From Daedaleopsis sinensis (Eukaryota > Basidiomycota > Agaricomycetes > Polyporales > Polyporaceae), in contig CM066311.1 of NCBI GenBank assembly GCA_033807695.1, forward strand, positions 682,001 through 746,000: a stretch of 64,000 bases of DNA, in the 5' to 3' direction. Shown piece by piece: positions 10,879-22,464 of this stretch (the first letter of the stretch is position 1; each line of letters opens with the position of its first letter). The position numbers and the translations under genes are program-made. The notes beneath the pieces are model-generated. The model was not told the DNA's origin, did no database searches, and saw only the letters and a list, made by a program, of their open reading frames with translations.

Positions 10879-13727
10879 GGTATATAGATATTTCTTGTCG
10901 TGCGGGGTAACGATGGGCAGGGTTTGTCGGACGACGAGCGCGAGGGTGTGCAAGGTGTGTGACCTGGCGAGCGTAGCGGTGGTCAGCCATCGTGATATGC
11001 GTCGAGCAGGCCATTGAGGATGTCGAGGAAGATGAAGGTAAGACGGAGAGGATGCAGGGGCGGAGCAGTCGGCGAGGGATGGGAGCCATCCTCACTCCGA
11101 CTCAAATCGATGTTTCCGAATCGTCGCCGCCAGAACCTCGACCGACAGCTGCCCCTGGCCTCACTCGCCGCCTGTACTCTCCATCTCGGCGCGTGCCCGC
11201 CCCTCTCCCCCCATCTCCGTCCCCGCCGTCCTCAGAATGGGCGACTCACCTCGAATGAAAATGCTGGCGACCGCAACGTCGTGAGGATTGATGTTAGGGG
11301 AGCCCGAAGAGGGGACCACGTGGGAATTTACAAGCACGAGCTGCCAACCGCTCGGGCGCTTAGTTTCTTGTCCCAGCGCCGCGCGCAGTTGGCCATCGGT
11401 CGTCCGTATAACTTGTCCTAGTCCGGTCGCGCGCTGCGTCGCGCAGGTGAAAGAAGTAGGAGGTATGGCGTCTGAGCGTGTGTATCCAGAACGTCGCTCA
11501 CAGGAACCTCCAGGTGCCACTGCCAGCGGGGTCGGAGACAGCCCAGACGTAGGCGGAGAACCAGAGCCACGCACGCAGGGGGTCGGGCTGCGTACTGGCT
11601 GCGTTTCTCCACCCAACTCGACCCCGGGTTCTTGTGCTCCGCCCGAATGCCTGTACACGGACCCACGCCATGTCAAGATCGATCTTCAACAGTCCCCGGG
11701 ACGCTCCTCGCCTTCGGTGCGAAGACATCCGCGGCCACGTTTCCCCTCACGCCGACCTACTTCCCATGCTCCAAATACAGAGAGCATCCTAGCCGCGTCC
11801 TCGTTCGCGTGTCTCTGTACTCTCCGTTTCGGTTGTGGGCGTGCATGTTGCTCGCAGGTAGGTCCACCGGCTGCCCGGCACCCTGACAGCGACCTGCTCT
11901 AGGCATGGAATGTGCGCCTTCGGCCAACATGGGAGCGTAGCGGGCTTACAGCGCGCTTCCTTCCTCCGTTCCTCCACCGGACATTACCTAACCACGCACT
12001 CTGACCGCCCGTATAAATGCATGCTCAGCGATACCTCCGTTCGTGTACGTTCGAAGATCATGTGGGTTCGCATCCTAACTCATGCCGTCAAGCTCACACT
12101 CTTCTTCATGCACCGCAACAGGTGCGGCACACTGTTCTCCCTAGAGCCGCACGGTGTGGTGGTACTCATACCACCGGAAGAGCGGCATCGCAAGGTCTTC
12201 TGCCGCCGGAATCCTGTCATGCAACAAGCCTCGATTCTGATCGAACACTGTTGCCGTAAATCGTGCAGCATATCTGGGCAGATCTCTCCGTACTCCACTG
12301 ATTTTCCGTATGTACAGATGCGTCCTAGATCGATAGCCGCCGTGTTGCGTCTGTAGCGACTGCAACCGCACAAAGCAGAGGAGGTGCATAACGCCCAGTG
12401 TGTACATGTCTACGCTCAACACAGTCTCCGTCACAGCTGGTTGCTGATTTCCACCCACAGTGACCTCATGCAGCACTCTGATTTTGCGCTCGCACGCCAC
12501 ATTTTCCCAACCGCTACTTCCCTCAGTGCCTGGAATGTGGCTTACGGGCTCCGCACGAAATCTCTTCTGGAGGTCTATGGCAGTCTCTCGTGTCTAGAGG
12601 CGGATAGAAGACGAGGATCGCTCTCTCTTTTGTAGGACCTAGGCCTACTGCCAGGGATGTTAGTGCTCAACTACGGCCTAGATGGCCTTCTGCCGAAAAA
12701 AGCGGTCTTCTTGCCTTGCCTTCAACTCTAGCGGCGCTCCAACCTGCCTTCTATCCGCGCCCTTAGCTGGCGTCTGAGATGGGCCTAGTCCCGGGCCTAC
12801 ACCATCCATCTATCCATCGGGAAGCATACAAGATGGCCGCGCCCTGCTGGCCTTTTCTATCGCTCCTTCTGCCGCCTCGATGCCATGCGGCGACGCGATC
12901 CAGGTCTGCATGCACTCCTCTGGAACCAACGGCGGATTCCCGGCGTCAGGCCGCGTTCTTATCACCGCCTTCACGACGAAAGGACCATGCGAACCGGCAG
13001 CATATATCTCTCCTTTTCCTTCCCGCTAGGGTTCGTGTCCTGGCCCCGGACCTGAGCATACTTACTAGTACTACTGTCGCGGTCTTTTGGCTCTCTGTTC
13101 CTGTAAGTAACGTCTCCTTCGTCAGGTACGCATTCAGGTCTAGACACCACAGTCACCGGCTCTAGGTTCTCGTCCCTTGCCTATGGCATCTCCGGCTGGT
13201 CTCTTCCTCGGCTTCTGTCACTCCTGCTACACCTGCAGGACCTCCCGTGTCATACATAAACAGGGAGTTCCCCTGAGGACGCCGTTTTAGGTGAGCAAGG
13301 AACGGTATCTACGCGTCTCATCATATACCGGCACTACTGCATGCTCACTCTGCGGTGGTACCTAGCTCAATGTATTCCCCGTGTTCGCCCTGGCAGCTCG
13401 TATCACCGCCGTCGCGACTTTCCTTTCTCGGCTGCTGCCATCCCGGAGGCTATCTCGCATGCAATGGACGGTCGAGCTAAGGATCGCCATCGAGGGTAGA
13501 GCGCGAACATCGTCGGGCGATGTCTCTTCCGCATCGCCAGGGTATCTAGAGGGACCCCTTACCGCGAATGTTATATGCACAGTATCCAAGAAATCTGCGC
13601 ATGATTACGGTTCGTCCCGCCATGCCACAGCTCTCAAGCCACTCCGTCTCTACATTTCCAGTCATCCGCATCCCGTCGTACCCAGGTGATGTTGCGCAAA
13701 GCTCCACCTCAGCCCACGAGCAGTGCG
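10879..13727. other. long stretch without a recognised gene
   Basis: Frames of 100-200 codons exist between 11.0 and 11.9 kb on both strands but carry no motif I know, and they overlap. From 12.0 to 13.7 kb frames are short. Composition is moderate GC without low-complexity blocks. It may contain decayed mobile elements, but I cannot show it. Confidence 0.3.
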
Positions 13728-13787
13728 GTCCACGGAATTCATCCATCGTCCACGGAATTCATCCATCGTCCACGGAATTCATCCATC
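13728..13787. repeat. tandem repeat, three copies of 20 bp
   Basis: The unit GTCCACGGAATTCATCCATC occurs three times head to tail at 13728, 13748 and 13768, without mismatch. A degenerate fourth start (GTCCGCGATC) follows. Confidence 0.95.
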
Positions 13788-14817
13788 GTCCGCGATCACT
13801 AGCCATCGTCTACTAAGGGTTCCTTGAACTGCATATCTCTATCCCCCGTGGTTGACTTTGCTCGTCCGCAGCTTCTTCGAACACCGCATCCCACCACGCC
13901 GAATACACGTAGCTAGCAGATATCGGTGCGTCAAGAATAGAATGTCGATAACCATCCCTATGGACGTCCGGACATACGCACGGCAGATCCCGATGGTCAA
14001 TCACGTTGGCGTGAGCTTCACTCCAGTCGCTCCTTGTCGGGACGCATTGCCCCGCACACTCCCTCTTCTTCTGGAGCCACTACGTCGGGTGACGTTCGAA
14101 CGACATGACAAGACAAGACCAAGCACTTGAACGTGTATACTGCGCACTCTGGAAGAGGGAAGAATGCTGTGAGATTCGGATGCTGTGGTGCCATCCTTGT
14201 CTTCCCAGCAGCTCGCAGGCCGAATACAGCGTGCTTGGCGGGCTGTGCACTGTGTACGACCGAGCTTGGCAGAGGAGTGATGTACATCCTCGCGGATCGC
14301 AAGATACTTGGCACTGGAGAGTCGCAGCTCGGATGTCTTCATATCGCACAGTTCACCATATTTCATAGTTTGCCGCAGGTCGAGGCCACTGCAGGCGGTG
14401 AGTAGCACGTCGAATACTACATAGTGCCACCCGAGTATCTCGGACCTCATCTGGCACATCCGAGACTGATTGGATCGTCCGGGCGACGGAGGAACGTGCG
14501 TTGTTATCTTATCAGCATCTGCCGGAGGCCAAGGCCGGATCCAGCGCAGCGATTGGCTGGACAGGGCCGGTAGCGGCGATATGAGACGGCCGAGACCGAA
14601 ATCGTGATCGGATCTGAGCGGACGCGCCTGAATCTGGAGGGCAAGATTCTTCTGGGCGCTTCTTAACTATGACACAAGGCCCTGCGCACCTCCCCCTTCC
14701 CTCTCCGCCCTCGCTCTCTTCCCCACTAATTTCTCGCTCTCCGCGACCCTCGCGCTTGTCCTACGACCTTTACGACCTTTTAATTCTATCGCTGAACGTC
14801 GCTCGTCGCCGCCGTGG
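13788..14817. other. no gene recognised; upstream flank of the carrier gene
   Basis: The frame at 14127-14402 (+) faintly resembles a decayed RNase H but was not accepted. The last ~150 bp before 14818 are pyrimidine-rich, as in a 5' untranslated region. Confidence 0.3.
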
Positions 14818-17053
14818 ATGGCAGGAACAGGAACACCGATTGGCCCGCTTCTCCAGGTCACATTCAAAGTGCGTAATTGTTCCCGTATGCGCCTTCGGTC
14901 GACTCACCGACTCGCGCGTCGGCTCTAGTCTATCTTTGAAGTCTTTTTGATATGCTGCGCAGGATACATCCTTGCTTGGAAGGGCCTCCTAGATAGGAAT
15001 ACCCAGAAGGTATGTCTTGCTCTCTTCAGGCATCACAATCGTCCGTGGCGGGAGGTGGAGCATGAGGCGCGACGCGTGGGGAGGGAGTAGAAGACCAAGG
15101 ACACGTTCTGCTGGGCGCACGAGACCCCCAGAGAGGTTGTTGCTGCGCCTTGCGTTAAATTGACAAGATACATAGTATGGAAGGCGTCAGCGAAGCGTTC
15201 ATGTTGCTTCCCGAGGCGCAGTAGATCGCTTCAGAACTCTACCGCTTGCATCTATGCGCACCCGTGCCGTCATCTGGTTTCGTGTTCGTTGTGCGCTGAC
15301 TGAACCGTAGAAACTCAATCGTCTCAACGTCTCATTGTTCACACCCTCTCTACTGTTCTCCAAAGTCGCATTCTTCCTCTCGCCAGGTGTGTGTGCTTTG
15401 CGTCTCCGCGTACGAACTACATACTCAACATTCATCAGAGCGACTAAGCGAACTATGGGTTATACCCATCTTCTTTACTGTTACCACCCTGGTGTCCATG
15501 GCTGTCGCGTATCTGCTAGGCACTCTTTTGGGGCTGAAAAAGTCGCAGAGGTATGTGCACCCATGTCGTGTTCCCTATGTGCGATACGAGCTCCCGCAGA
15601 TCATTCGCGATAGCCGCCTCAATGTTCATGAACTCCAACTCGCTACCAATCGCACTAATGCAGAGTCTTGTCGTCACTGTACCGGGCCTAAAATGGAACG
15701 ATGATGACAACAAAAATGCGATGGTCGGTCGTGCTCTTACATATCTCGTACTGTACTCGACCCTCGGGATGGTAGTAAGTCCCACAGCTGCTCGACGAGT
15801 TTCTCCCAATAACGCTTCAACAGGTCCGTTGGAGTTACGGTGTTCGCTTGTTATCTCAGGCAGACCCGGAGCCTGTACAAGCTGAAGCCGAAGACTCAGC
15901 TGAAGCCGCCGAGGCAAGTCCGCTAGTGAGCCCCCAGGAGGCACCGTTCCCACCGTCTTCCGCCGAGGAGCGTATCCTCCGCCACGAGCCCTCTTCCTCG
16001 ACGATCGGTTCTGATAACACCAGACCTGTGGCGCAAGGGCAAAATCCTGGCCTGTCCGTAGAAGGGGTGAATGGACACAAGTTCTTCTACTCGTTCCCCA
16101 ACACCCCAAGTTCTCGTTCGGTCATGCTCCCCCATGCCTCGACCTCGGACGCCACGACCGACTACGACTCCGACGACTCCGACGGCGACAACACGCTGCC
16201 TGCAGGACGGCGCCCACGGACTGCGCCCACATCCTCGAAATGGCAGTCGCGCATGCGCCGCGCAAACCGTCGGACAGGCAAGGCCCTCAAGACCTTCCGC
16301 AAGTTCATGACCGCGCCGCTCTGGGCCGCGCTCGCGTCGCTCGTCGTCGCGTGCGTCCAGCCGCTGCAGCACGCGCTGGAGATGCACCTGCCCCCGATCA
16401 AGAACGCGATCTCGTCGCTCGGGAACTGCTCGATCCCCATCACGCTCGTCGTCCTCGGCGCGTACTTCTACACGCCCCCGGACCCCGCGCAGGACGGCAC
16501 GGCCCCGCGGGGCAGACGGGAGCGCCTCCCGGAGCACCACGAGCCGGTGCGGAGCACGTCGCACGCGTCGCTGTTCGAGAGCGTGCGGGAGATGTTCACG
16601 AAGTCCGGCAGCGGGGCGAGCGCGGGCGCAGGCGCGTCGCTTGGGGCGTCCGCGGGGAAGGAGGTGCGCCCGGGCGAGACGAGGACGGTCGTGGTCGCGA
16701 TCCTCTCCCGGATGATCGTCACGCCGCTCCTGCTGCTCCCGCTCATGACGCTCTCGACGGTGTTCGACGTGCAGAAGGTCTTCGACGAGTGCGTGCTTCC
16801 CATTCTGTGATTGCGCGACTGTGCTGCGCGAGCTGACGCGCGTTTTGGTTGTGTTAGCCCCGTGTTCGTGGTGGCGAACGTGCTGCTGATCGCGTCGCCG
16901 CCGGCGCTCACGCTCGCGCAGATCACGCAGGCTGCGTCGGGCGACGCGTTCGAGCGGCTCATCAGCCGGACGATCTTCTGGTCGTACTGCGTCGTCACGC
17001 CGCCGTCGACGATCCTGTTCGTCGTCATCGGGCTGTTCATGTCGAAGTTGTGA
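14818..17053 (+). CDS. auxin-efflux-carrier family transporter (Mem_trans), Ecm3-like
   Basis: Seven exons: 14818-14868, 14929-15009, 15311-15386, 15439-15550, 15600-15774, 15824-16788 and 16858-17053. The N-terminal half has hydrophobic helices with motifs such as SIFEVFLICCAGYIL, NVSLFTPSLLFSKVAFFLSP and NSNSLPIALMQSLVVTVPG. A cytosolic loop of roughly 120-150 residues, rich in Ser, Pro and acidic residues, follows. The C-terminal half has further helices (LWAALASLVVACVQPL, SIPITLVVLGAYFY, SPPALTLAQITQAASG). This two-half layout with a long central loop is typical of fungal PIN-like/Ecm3 proteins, thought to sit in the ER or plasma membrane. The substrate is unknown. All joins keep the frame. 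The in-frame extension at 16789-16810 would end the protein early; splicing to 16858 restores DPVFVV and the last helices. The third intron base choice at 15775 is the least certain. Confidence 0.9.
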
Positions 17054-17745
17054 GCCCTGCTGGTGCATCTACAAGGACGATTGTGCTGTGATGATTGCTA
17101 CGGACTATGTTTCGCTAATAAAGGTAGAGGCCTCGATAGACGGCGGACATACATGATCCTCGATATCCGACGCTCGCGACTATATATCGCTGCGGTCTTA
17201 CTATTAGTGTACTACATGGTCTTTGTAATGTACGGGTCTTCTCTGTCTTGGTAATCCGGTTCGTCATATACACGCGCGAGTACCTCACAATTTGCATACT
17301 TCTTGAGCTGACAACTTCAATAGTTGACGCCTCTGTCTCGGGAATATCCGCCTCATCATGCAAGCACGAGCACGTCATTCTCTCGAGCTCCCGCACGATG
17401 TTTGTCGACACTAACACAGATATCGACCACCCACGCATGCGGCTGGATATCCGGACGTCCACGGATCTGGACGGGAGTGGCCGGGAGGGCACACAAGTAG
17501 ACACAGCCACCCAGGCACTTTCCTAATCGAGGCGAGAAGGAAGCTCTCGAACGTTCGCGGAGGCGCTAGAGTGCGCGAGAGGGTTCCCGGATGTGCTGTA
17601 AGCTGCGCGAGGGGGCGGATGCTGTGTCAGTATCAGGGCCACGGCCGATGCGGAGATGACACGTCGCGTCTTCCGAGGCCACGCAGATACGCGTCCCCGC
17701 TCGGACACTCGGATACGCGGCCAAGGCTACGTGTCGCTCACGATC
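17054..17745. other. intergenic, no gene seen
   Basis: It holds the 3' flank of the carrier gene and the distal promoter of the next gene. No family is recognised. Confidence 0.4.
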
Positions 17746-17752
17746 TATAAAG
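17746..17752 (+). promoter_or_regulatory. probable TATA box of the serine/proline-rich gene
   Basis: TATAAAG within CGATCTATAAAGAGGC, about 150 bp upstream of the start codon at 17897. The leader between them is CA-rich. A good match in sequence and position, unproven. Confidence 0.55.
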
Positions 17753-17896
17753 AGGCGGGGGCGCGGTGGCCTGCTCCCCATCCCGCTCTCGTCGAGAACC
17801 GAGCCCGCCCTCCAATCACCTGCACTGTCCAGCGATAGCACCACCCGTCGACCACCCTCGTCGTTTGCAACCAACCACACACCTGCACAGTTGAAG

Positions 17897-18799
17897 ATGT
17901 CGAGCCCCATCGCTATCCCCCGTGTCGCGCGCTCCGACGCCCGCGTGGAGTCTCACTCTCAGTCCAGCCCAACGGGGTTGTACGTACCTGTCCACCGCCG
18001 TACGCCGTCTTCCTCGTCAGCATCCTCGCTCTCGTCCTCCTTCGACGACCGCGTGCACCTCTCGCCGAACACGCACCGCGGACGCCGGTCCCCTGCGCCG
18101 CGGACACGCTCCGTGTCTCCTGCACCTGCGTTCGCGCGTCAGCCTGGTACGTTCGCTCAGAGTCAACCGTCGTTCTGCGGACGCGTGACTGACGGGCCAC
18201 TCACCTCTGCAGATTCGCACACGCACTCGCGCCGTTCCGATCCTGTCACTCCCACCACTCCCACCACCCTCCGCGCGCCCGCGCCTATACCCCAAGCATC
18301 GAAGATACCCAACGTGTACTCACTCACCGAGCTGCTGGCGCTCTCGTCGTCGCCCCTCGTCGGCCTCTCCCACTCCCAACTCGACGACGTGCGCGCCCAC
18401 ATTCCCTTCATGACCCGCAAGTCCTCTCCCTCTTCCAAGTCCAAGCCCAAGTCCCAACCGAAGTCCCAAACCTCCTCCGCATCGTCATCACCCACCGCCT
18501 CCCCCGCACCCACGTCCGCCGCTCTTGAGGAGCACTCCCCCGCTCCCGCTCCCGCTCCCGCCCCAGCGCCGGTGTCCGCGCCGGCGCCCGCCCCCGTCGC
18601 AAGCGAGCAGCAACGTCGCCGCCGCCCGGCGGGCCGCAACGCCTCCAGCGGGAAGCCGCGCCCCCGCGTGTCTCCCGCGGTGAGCACCGACGTCGAGAGC
18701 CGGCGGCGGCGCGGCGCGAACGGCGCGGCCGGCTGGGGATGGGCCCCCGCGCCGAGCGACGGCGCGAACTGGCGCCTCGTGTCTGCCGCGTCCGCCTGA
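17897..18799 (+). CDS. serine/proline/arginine-rich conserved fungal protein, function unknown
   Basis: The frame is open throughout. A likely 66-nt intron at 18147-18212 (GTACGT to TGCAG) is a multiple of three, so the spliced and unspliced products (about 278 and 300 aa) share the same ends. The protein is mostly disordered. It has a Ser-rich N terminus, one ordered-looking core (PNVYSLTELLALSSSP then LSHSQLDDVRAHIPFM), a Lys/Ser stretch, an Ala-Pro repeat, and an Arg-rich C terminus ending GANWRLVSAASA. A decayed second copy lies at 6290-7120 and keeps the core and the C terminus, so these are probably the constrained parts. I do not recognise a named domain. The first ATG in the frame is at 17891 only if AAG follows it; MSSPIAIP at 17897 is in the better context. 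Confidence 0.75.
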   Translation: MSSPIAIPRVARSDARVESHSQSSPTGLYVPVHRRTPSSSSASSLSSSFDDRVHLSPNTHRGRRSPAPRTRSVSPAPAFARQPGTFAQSQPSFCGRVTDGPLTSADSHTHSRRSDPVTPTTPTTLRAPAPIPQASKIPNVYSLTELLALSSSPLVGLSHSQLDDVRAHIPFMTRKSSPSSKSKPKSQPKSQTSSASSSPTASPAPTSAALEEHSPAPAPAPAPAPVSAPAPAPVASEQQRRRRPAGRNASSGKPRPRVSPAVSTDVESRRRRGANGAAGWGWAPAPSDGANWRLVSAASA

Positions 18800-20118
18800 G
18801 GGACGACGATGTGCTGATGATGTTGCTGTGGATAAGTCTGTGGGAATCAGGAGGAGGAGGAGGAGGAGACGGCGCGTCGCGGTCGCCGCGCACGCACAGC
18901 CCTGCCCGGACATTGGATACTTGTACCTGTAGAATACCGCCATGTAGTTGGCCCGGATCGGGCTAATCGAGACGACGTACCACTTCGTTCCTGCACGGGC
19001 CTGCGCGAGCTTCTTATCGCCAATGCATATCGGTGGTGCGTGAATGTGCAGGAAAGGCAGCGAAGGGGCGGCGCTGTGCGGCGCCCATGTGGTGAGTGCT
19101 CGGATGCAAGTGCTTACGAGAAGGAAGCGCCCCCGATGTGGCCGGTGAGCTTGTACTTGTGGCCGCCGTCGTTGCGCCGCGCTGGGTAGGCGGCTTTCGC
19201 GGCGCGCAGGCGGCGACGTCGTGGGTGGTCGTACCTAACAATAATCTATTGGGCGCTGGTCGACAGTCAGTAGTTAGCTTGCAGAGTGCGGTGGAGACAG
19301 GGCGAAGCTTCTCGGAGCGGCGCGCAATGCGCCGCGATCGCGGCGCGTTTGCTGGCCGAGGGAAGATTGTGGTTGCGGAGACATGGGCCATGCATGGTGC
19401 AGCATTGTAGTTGGCAGATCGAAGGTCATCACCATCGGCGTGCCTGTACTTCCTGAGGCCCTCGCATTGGACGAGCAGCTGGTTCCCACCTGGCACTCCC
19501 AAGCCCTTCGATGTCGCGTGTGGAGACATGTTTGACAGTCGGCGGTCGTAAGCATGCATCTCATCGCCGTCATAAACCAATCTCCGCTCGGAGGGGTGGT
19601 CTGTGGCCATGGGAGGGTGGACAAAAAGTGTGTCCGGTTGTTGAGCGATAGAAGCGCGGGGTTGTGCACACTGCAGGCCTCGAGATCGTGCATCGTGTTA
19701 CCAGCTCTGGTGGCCTTGCAAAGAATTGGAGGTAAAGTGATCAGTCCTCGCCAAGTTTACACCAGCAGTAGCAGAGGAGGAGTTGGCCTATAGCGATCTG
19801 CAGAGTGACATAGTACGGCACGCACCTGCTCGCACTGCAGATTCAGGAATAATCATCATCGCTGTTTTTGCTCAACATTGTTGTCGGCGTAGTGTCAGAA
19901 TGCAATGGATTCAAGACATAAGAGCTGAGTATATTTCATACCGTCGGTCGAGCGTTGTGACATGGAAACGGAGGGAGAGGACTCTGCAGGAGCCTAGATT
20001 GCACACGGTTTTCGTCCTTTCCAAATCGGAAGAGGACGTCGGGATTCTCCGGGATTTTCCGACATGGGTGACCGCCTAGCGTCTATGACATTGACGACCT
20101 TGCAAACTATCACTTTCG
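18800..20118. other. intergenic, no gene recognised
   Basis: Frames of 100-200 codons occur on both strands at 19.0-19.7 kb without any known motif. The 3' flank of the preceding gene (to about 18.9 kb) matches the flank of the decayed copy at 6.2 kb for a short distance. Confidence 0.3.
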
Positions 20119-21068
20119 ATGCTCAGGCTACTCGCGGTATGTCTGCACTCTACCTCCCTGACGATTGAACCCAAAGCTGAGTCCGCTCAAGAGCAGGAGG
20201 GGCTTTGCGCTGGCGACAGTGGCAGTCGGTGTGCACGAAGCACGGGACAAGGTGCGTGCTATGAGACGTCTCGACACCAGCACGGTGCACCCTGACGCGA
20301 CGTACAGCTACCCATCTACCCCGCCCCAGAACCAGAGGTGGTCCTGGCTGATACTCCTTCCGAGCTCGAGAAACAAATTGGCGTTGGACGCCGTGCGGTG
20401 ACTGGGACGTACCTCGACGCGCACGCGCGAGTGCAGGCGGTCGTCTCGCGATGGATCGGTGTTGAGCAGGCTGTCGAGAGTGCGTTTTTCCTTCCCTATC
20501 TCACTCCGCATGTACCCTGACACATCATTCGGTGACCTGCGAAGGCCGAGTCAAGTCGCTCGTCGCCCCCGACGAGCCCCTCACCCCTGGCATCCTCTAC
20601 GTCGGCGTTGCGACGCTCACCGGCTCCGTCCTCGCGCGAAACCGTCTCTTCTGGCGGCTCACGCTCCCTCCTATCCTCTTCCTCCTTTCCGTCAACCACT
20701 TCCTCCCGAAGACCTCACACAACGTCTCCTCATATCTCGGCTCGCTCGAAGATGCGCATTTCCCCGCGCTCGCGGAGAAGCACGAGATCGCGAAACAGCA
20801 CAGTGCGATGACGTGGGAGCGCGTCAAGGATGCGACGCAGAATAGCCGGGAGTCGTTCTCTAGCGGGGGTGCGGGACTCGTGGGCAAGGTGGAGGAGGCT
20901 ACGGGCTTGAAGCTGCGGGAGACGCTGGGCTGGCGCGAGCGTGCTGTCCAGGCGAAGAGGGAGGTCAGTCAAGCCGCGGATGTCACGACGGCCGTGGTCA
21001 AGGAGAAGGTGCACGAGGTCCAGGAGGTGGTGGAGAAGAAAGTCGAGGAGACGAGGAGGCTAGTGTGA
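20119..21068 (+). CDS. MICOS complex subunit, Mic26/Mic27 (apolipoprotein O-like)
   Basis: Proposed exons 20119-20136, 20192-20251, 20308-20479 and 20545-21068 give 257 aa with all phases consistent. Features in order: a short N terminus (MLRLLASRRGFALA), KLPIYPAPEPE, an amphipathic part, then APDEPLTPGILYVGVATLTG with the transmembrane stretch and RNRLFWRLTLPPILFL, and HFLPKT. A long helical C terminus ends in a charged coiled coil (VKEKVHEVQEVVEKKVEE). KLPIYP and the LTPG-x2-YV-x3-LTGS block mark fungal ApoO-family MICOS subunits, which shape cristae junctions in the mitochondrial inner membrane. The first, six-codon exon is the weakest part of the model. Mic26 and Mic27 cannot be separated by eye. 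Confidence 0.85.
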
Positions 21069-22132
21069 ATGATTCTCCGTACGCAGTCGTCCTCGTCTTC
21101 TAGTCTGCCATGAATGTATGAGCTAGTGAGAGCTAGTGAGTGCCGTTTGCGTCACATCGCATGATTACCTTTGTCAAACTCGAATCGAACCGGTCGTGAG
21201 TGTATTGGGCTCGCTCCCTAGTCGAAGAGTGAGGTAGGCCTGCTTAACAGCTTCTCGTTTTGCGTTGTTGACGAGATGCTGGACTTAATAAGTACCCCCT
21301 TCTGGGATTTCGGTTTCAGCAGACACAAGCATCTTCAGCAGGACGGACCTGCAACTGCAAGCCAATTCAGGACCGACCAGCCCCTAGCGCTCAGCCCTTT
21401 GTCCTCTGTAACGATCGATTTTGGTCCGATTCGCAGTTGGCTCTACTGTCTACAGACCAAAGACCAAAGTAACCCTAACCTGAGGGAGAGGTCACATGAC
21501 CGACCCAAAAGGTCTACAATACTATTATACGGTCCTCCTCTAGTGATTCGCGAGCCTTCGAGGGAAGAAATCTCCGCAAAATAAATTTTAAGGCCATGTA
21601 GAAATAGAGACCAATATGTGGTGGTCTGAGGTGGCCTTTGAGGACTATAGGAAGCCTTCGAGTTACGAGAAATTCAAGTTCCGGATCTAATAATAAATAA
21701 TCTACTATATTCTGCATGGACCCAGTACTTGTAAGTGTCTGTGCTTACGCCGCATAGTCCTGTAGCATGCATAGTTCATCGAGAAATGGTTCATTGAGCA
21801 CAGCTCAAGCACTGACTAGTACTGACTGTGTACGGCAGAAGTTCGCGATAATTACCGTTTACGGAGGCGGCGTGCGCGCCGCCGCGAAGCGTACAAAATT
21901 CGCTTTTATACAAAAGGTTTCTGGTCGGTCGCGCATTCCAACTAAAGGCCCGCGCAGCGGAGGAAAAATCTGAGATATTCTGCTAATGCAAAGCAGATGC
22001 TATGCTAGCAGTATTGATGTGTACATCTATGTAGAACTCTCGCGAGAGAGTTTGGTGGGCAGAATGGGCGCGGCTTCGGTAGGCACCCTCGGGCAACCTT
22101 TGAGATCTTATTCTCGCCATTCCTTGACATCC
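21069..22132. other. AT-richer intergenic region, no gene seen
   Basis: The stretch at about 21450-21970 is AT-richer than its surroundings and has no open frame of note. No element ends are seen. Confidence 0.4.
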
Positions 22133-22288
22133 TTGTTTGCTCTTGCTTGCCGCCAGCTGATGCATGAGATGCCAGAAGCATCTGCCGGTCCCCGGTCCCC
22201 GGTGCCACGACCGGCGCCATTCCTGCGAACACCCCTCCCCCCTCCAAGCGCCGGTCGTGGTTGTTTGCTCTTGCTTGCCGCCAGCTGA
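22133..22288. repeat. 28-bp direct repeat pair enclosing a 13-bp hairpin
   Basis: A 28-bp sequence beginning TTGTTTGCTCTTGC and ending GCCAGCTGA occurs at 22133-22160 and again at 22261-22288. Directly before the second copy, CCACGACCGGCGC (22205-22217) pairs perfectly with GCGCCGGTCGTGG (22248-22260), with a 30-nt loop. The structure lies about 180-330 bp upstream of the start codon at 22465. Confidence 0.85.
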
Positions 22289-22464
22289 AAGGATGGAGAA
22301 TGGCGAAACTGAGAAGATCAGATCTCATGAGGCCTCTGGCATGTCAAGATCTCTTGCTTCTTCCTTCGCAGCGGGCACTTAATTTCCTCAGCATACATAT
22401 TAAGGCTCTCCTCTCGATAAGTGAGTACTGCACTGACAACACAACCCACCCAGGCAAACTGCTC

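Noticed and set aside
11161..11902. Overlapping 170-200-codon frames on both strands
   Set aside because: They overlap each other, show no motif, and lack a convincing start or splice pattern; most likely composition effects.
12080..12500. Minus-strand frames with scattered Cys residues resembling a LINE knuckle
   Set aside because: Cys spacing and the EDEEH block do not fit in any one frame.
14127..14402. Possible decayed RNase H domain (NVYTAHSGRG and later YILADRKIL) on the plus strand
   Set aside because: The catalytic DGS is missing and the spacing of the other blocks is poor. The resemblance is too weak to call an element.
16789..16810. Early stop of the Ecm3-like carrier if exon 6 is read through
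   Set aside because: A GTGCGT donor at 16789 and acceptor at 16857 restore the conserved DPVFVV and the last helices.
19014..19610. A 198-codon minus-strand frame
   Set aside because: No motif, amino acid composition unlike the real genes here, and a plus-strand frame overlaps it.
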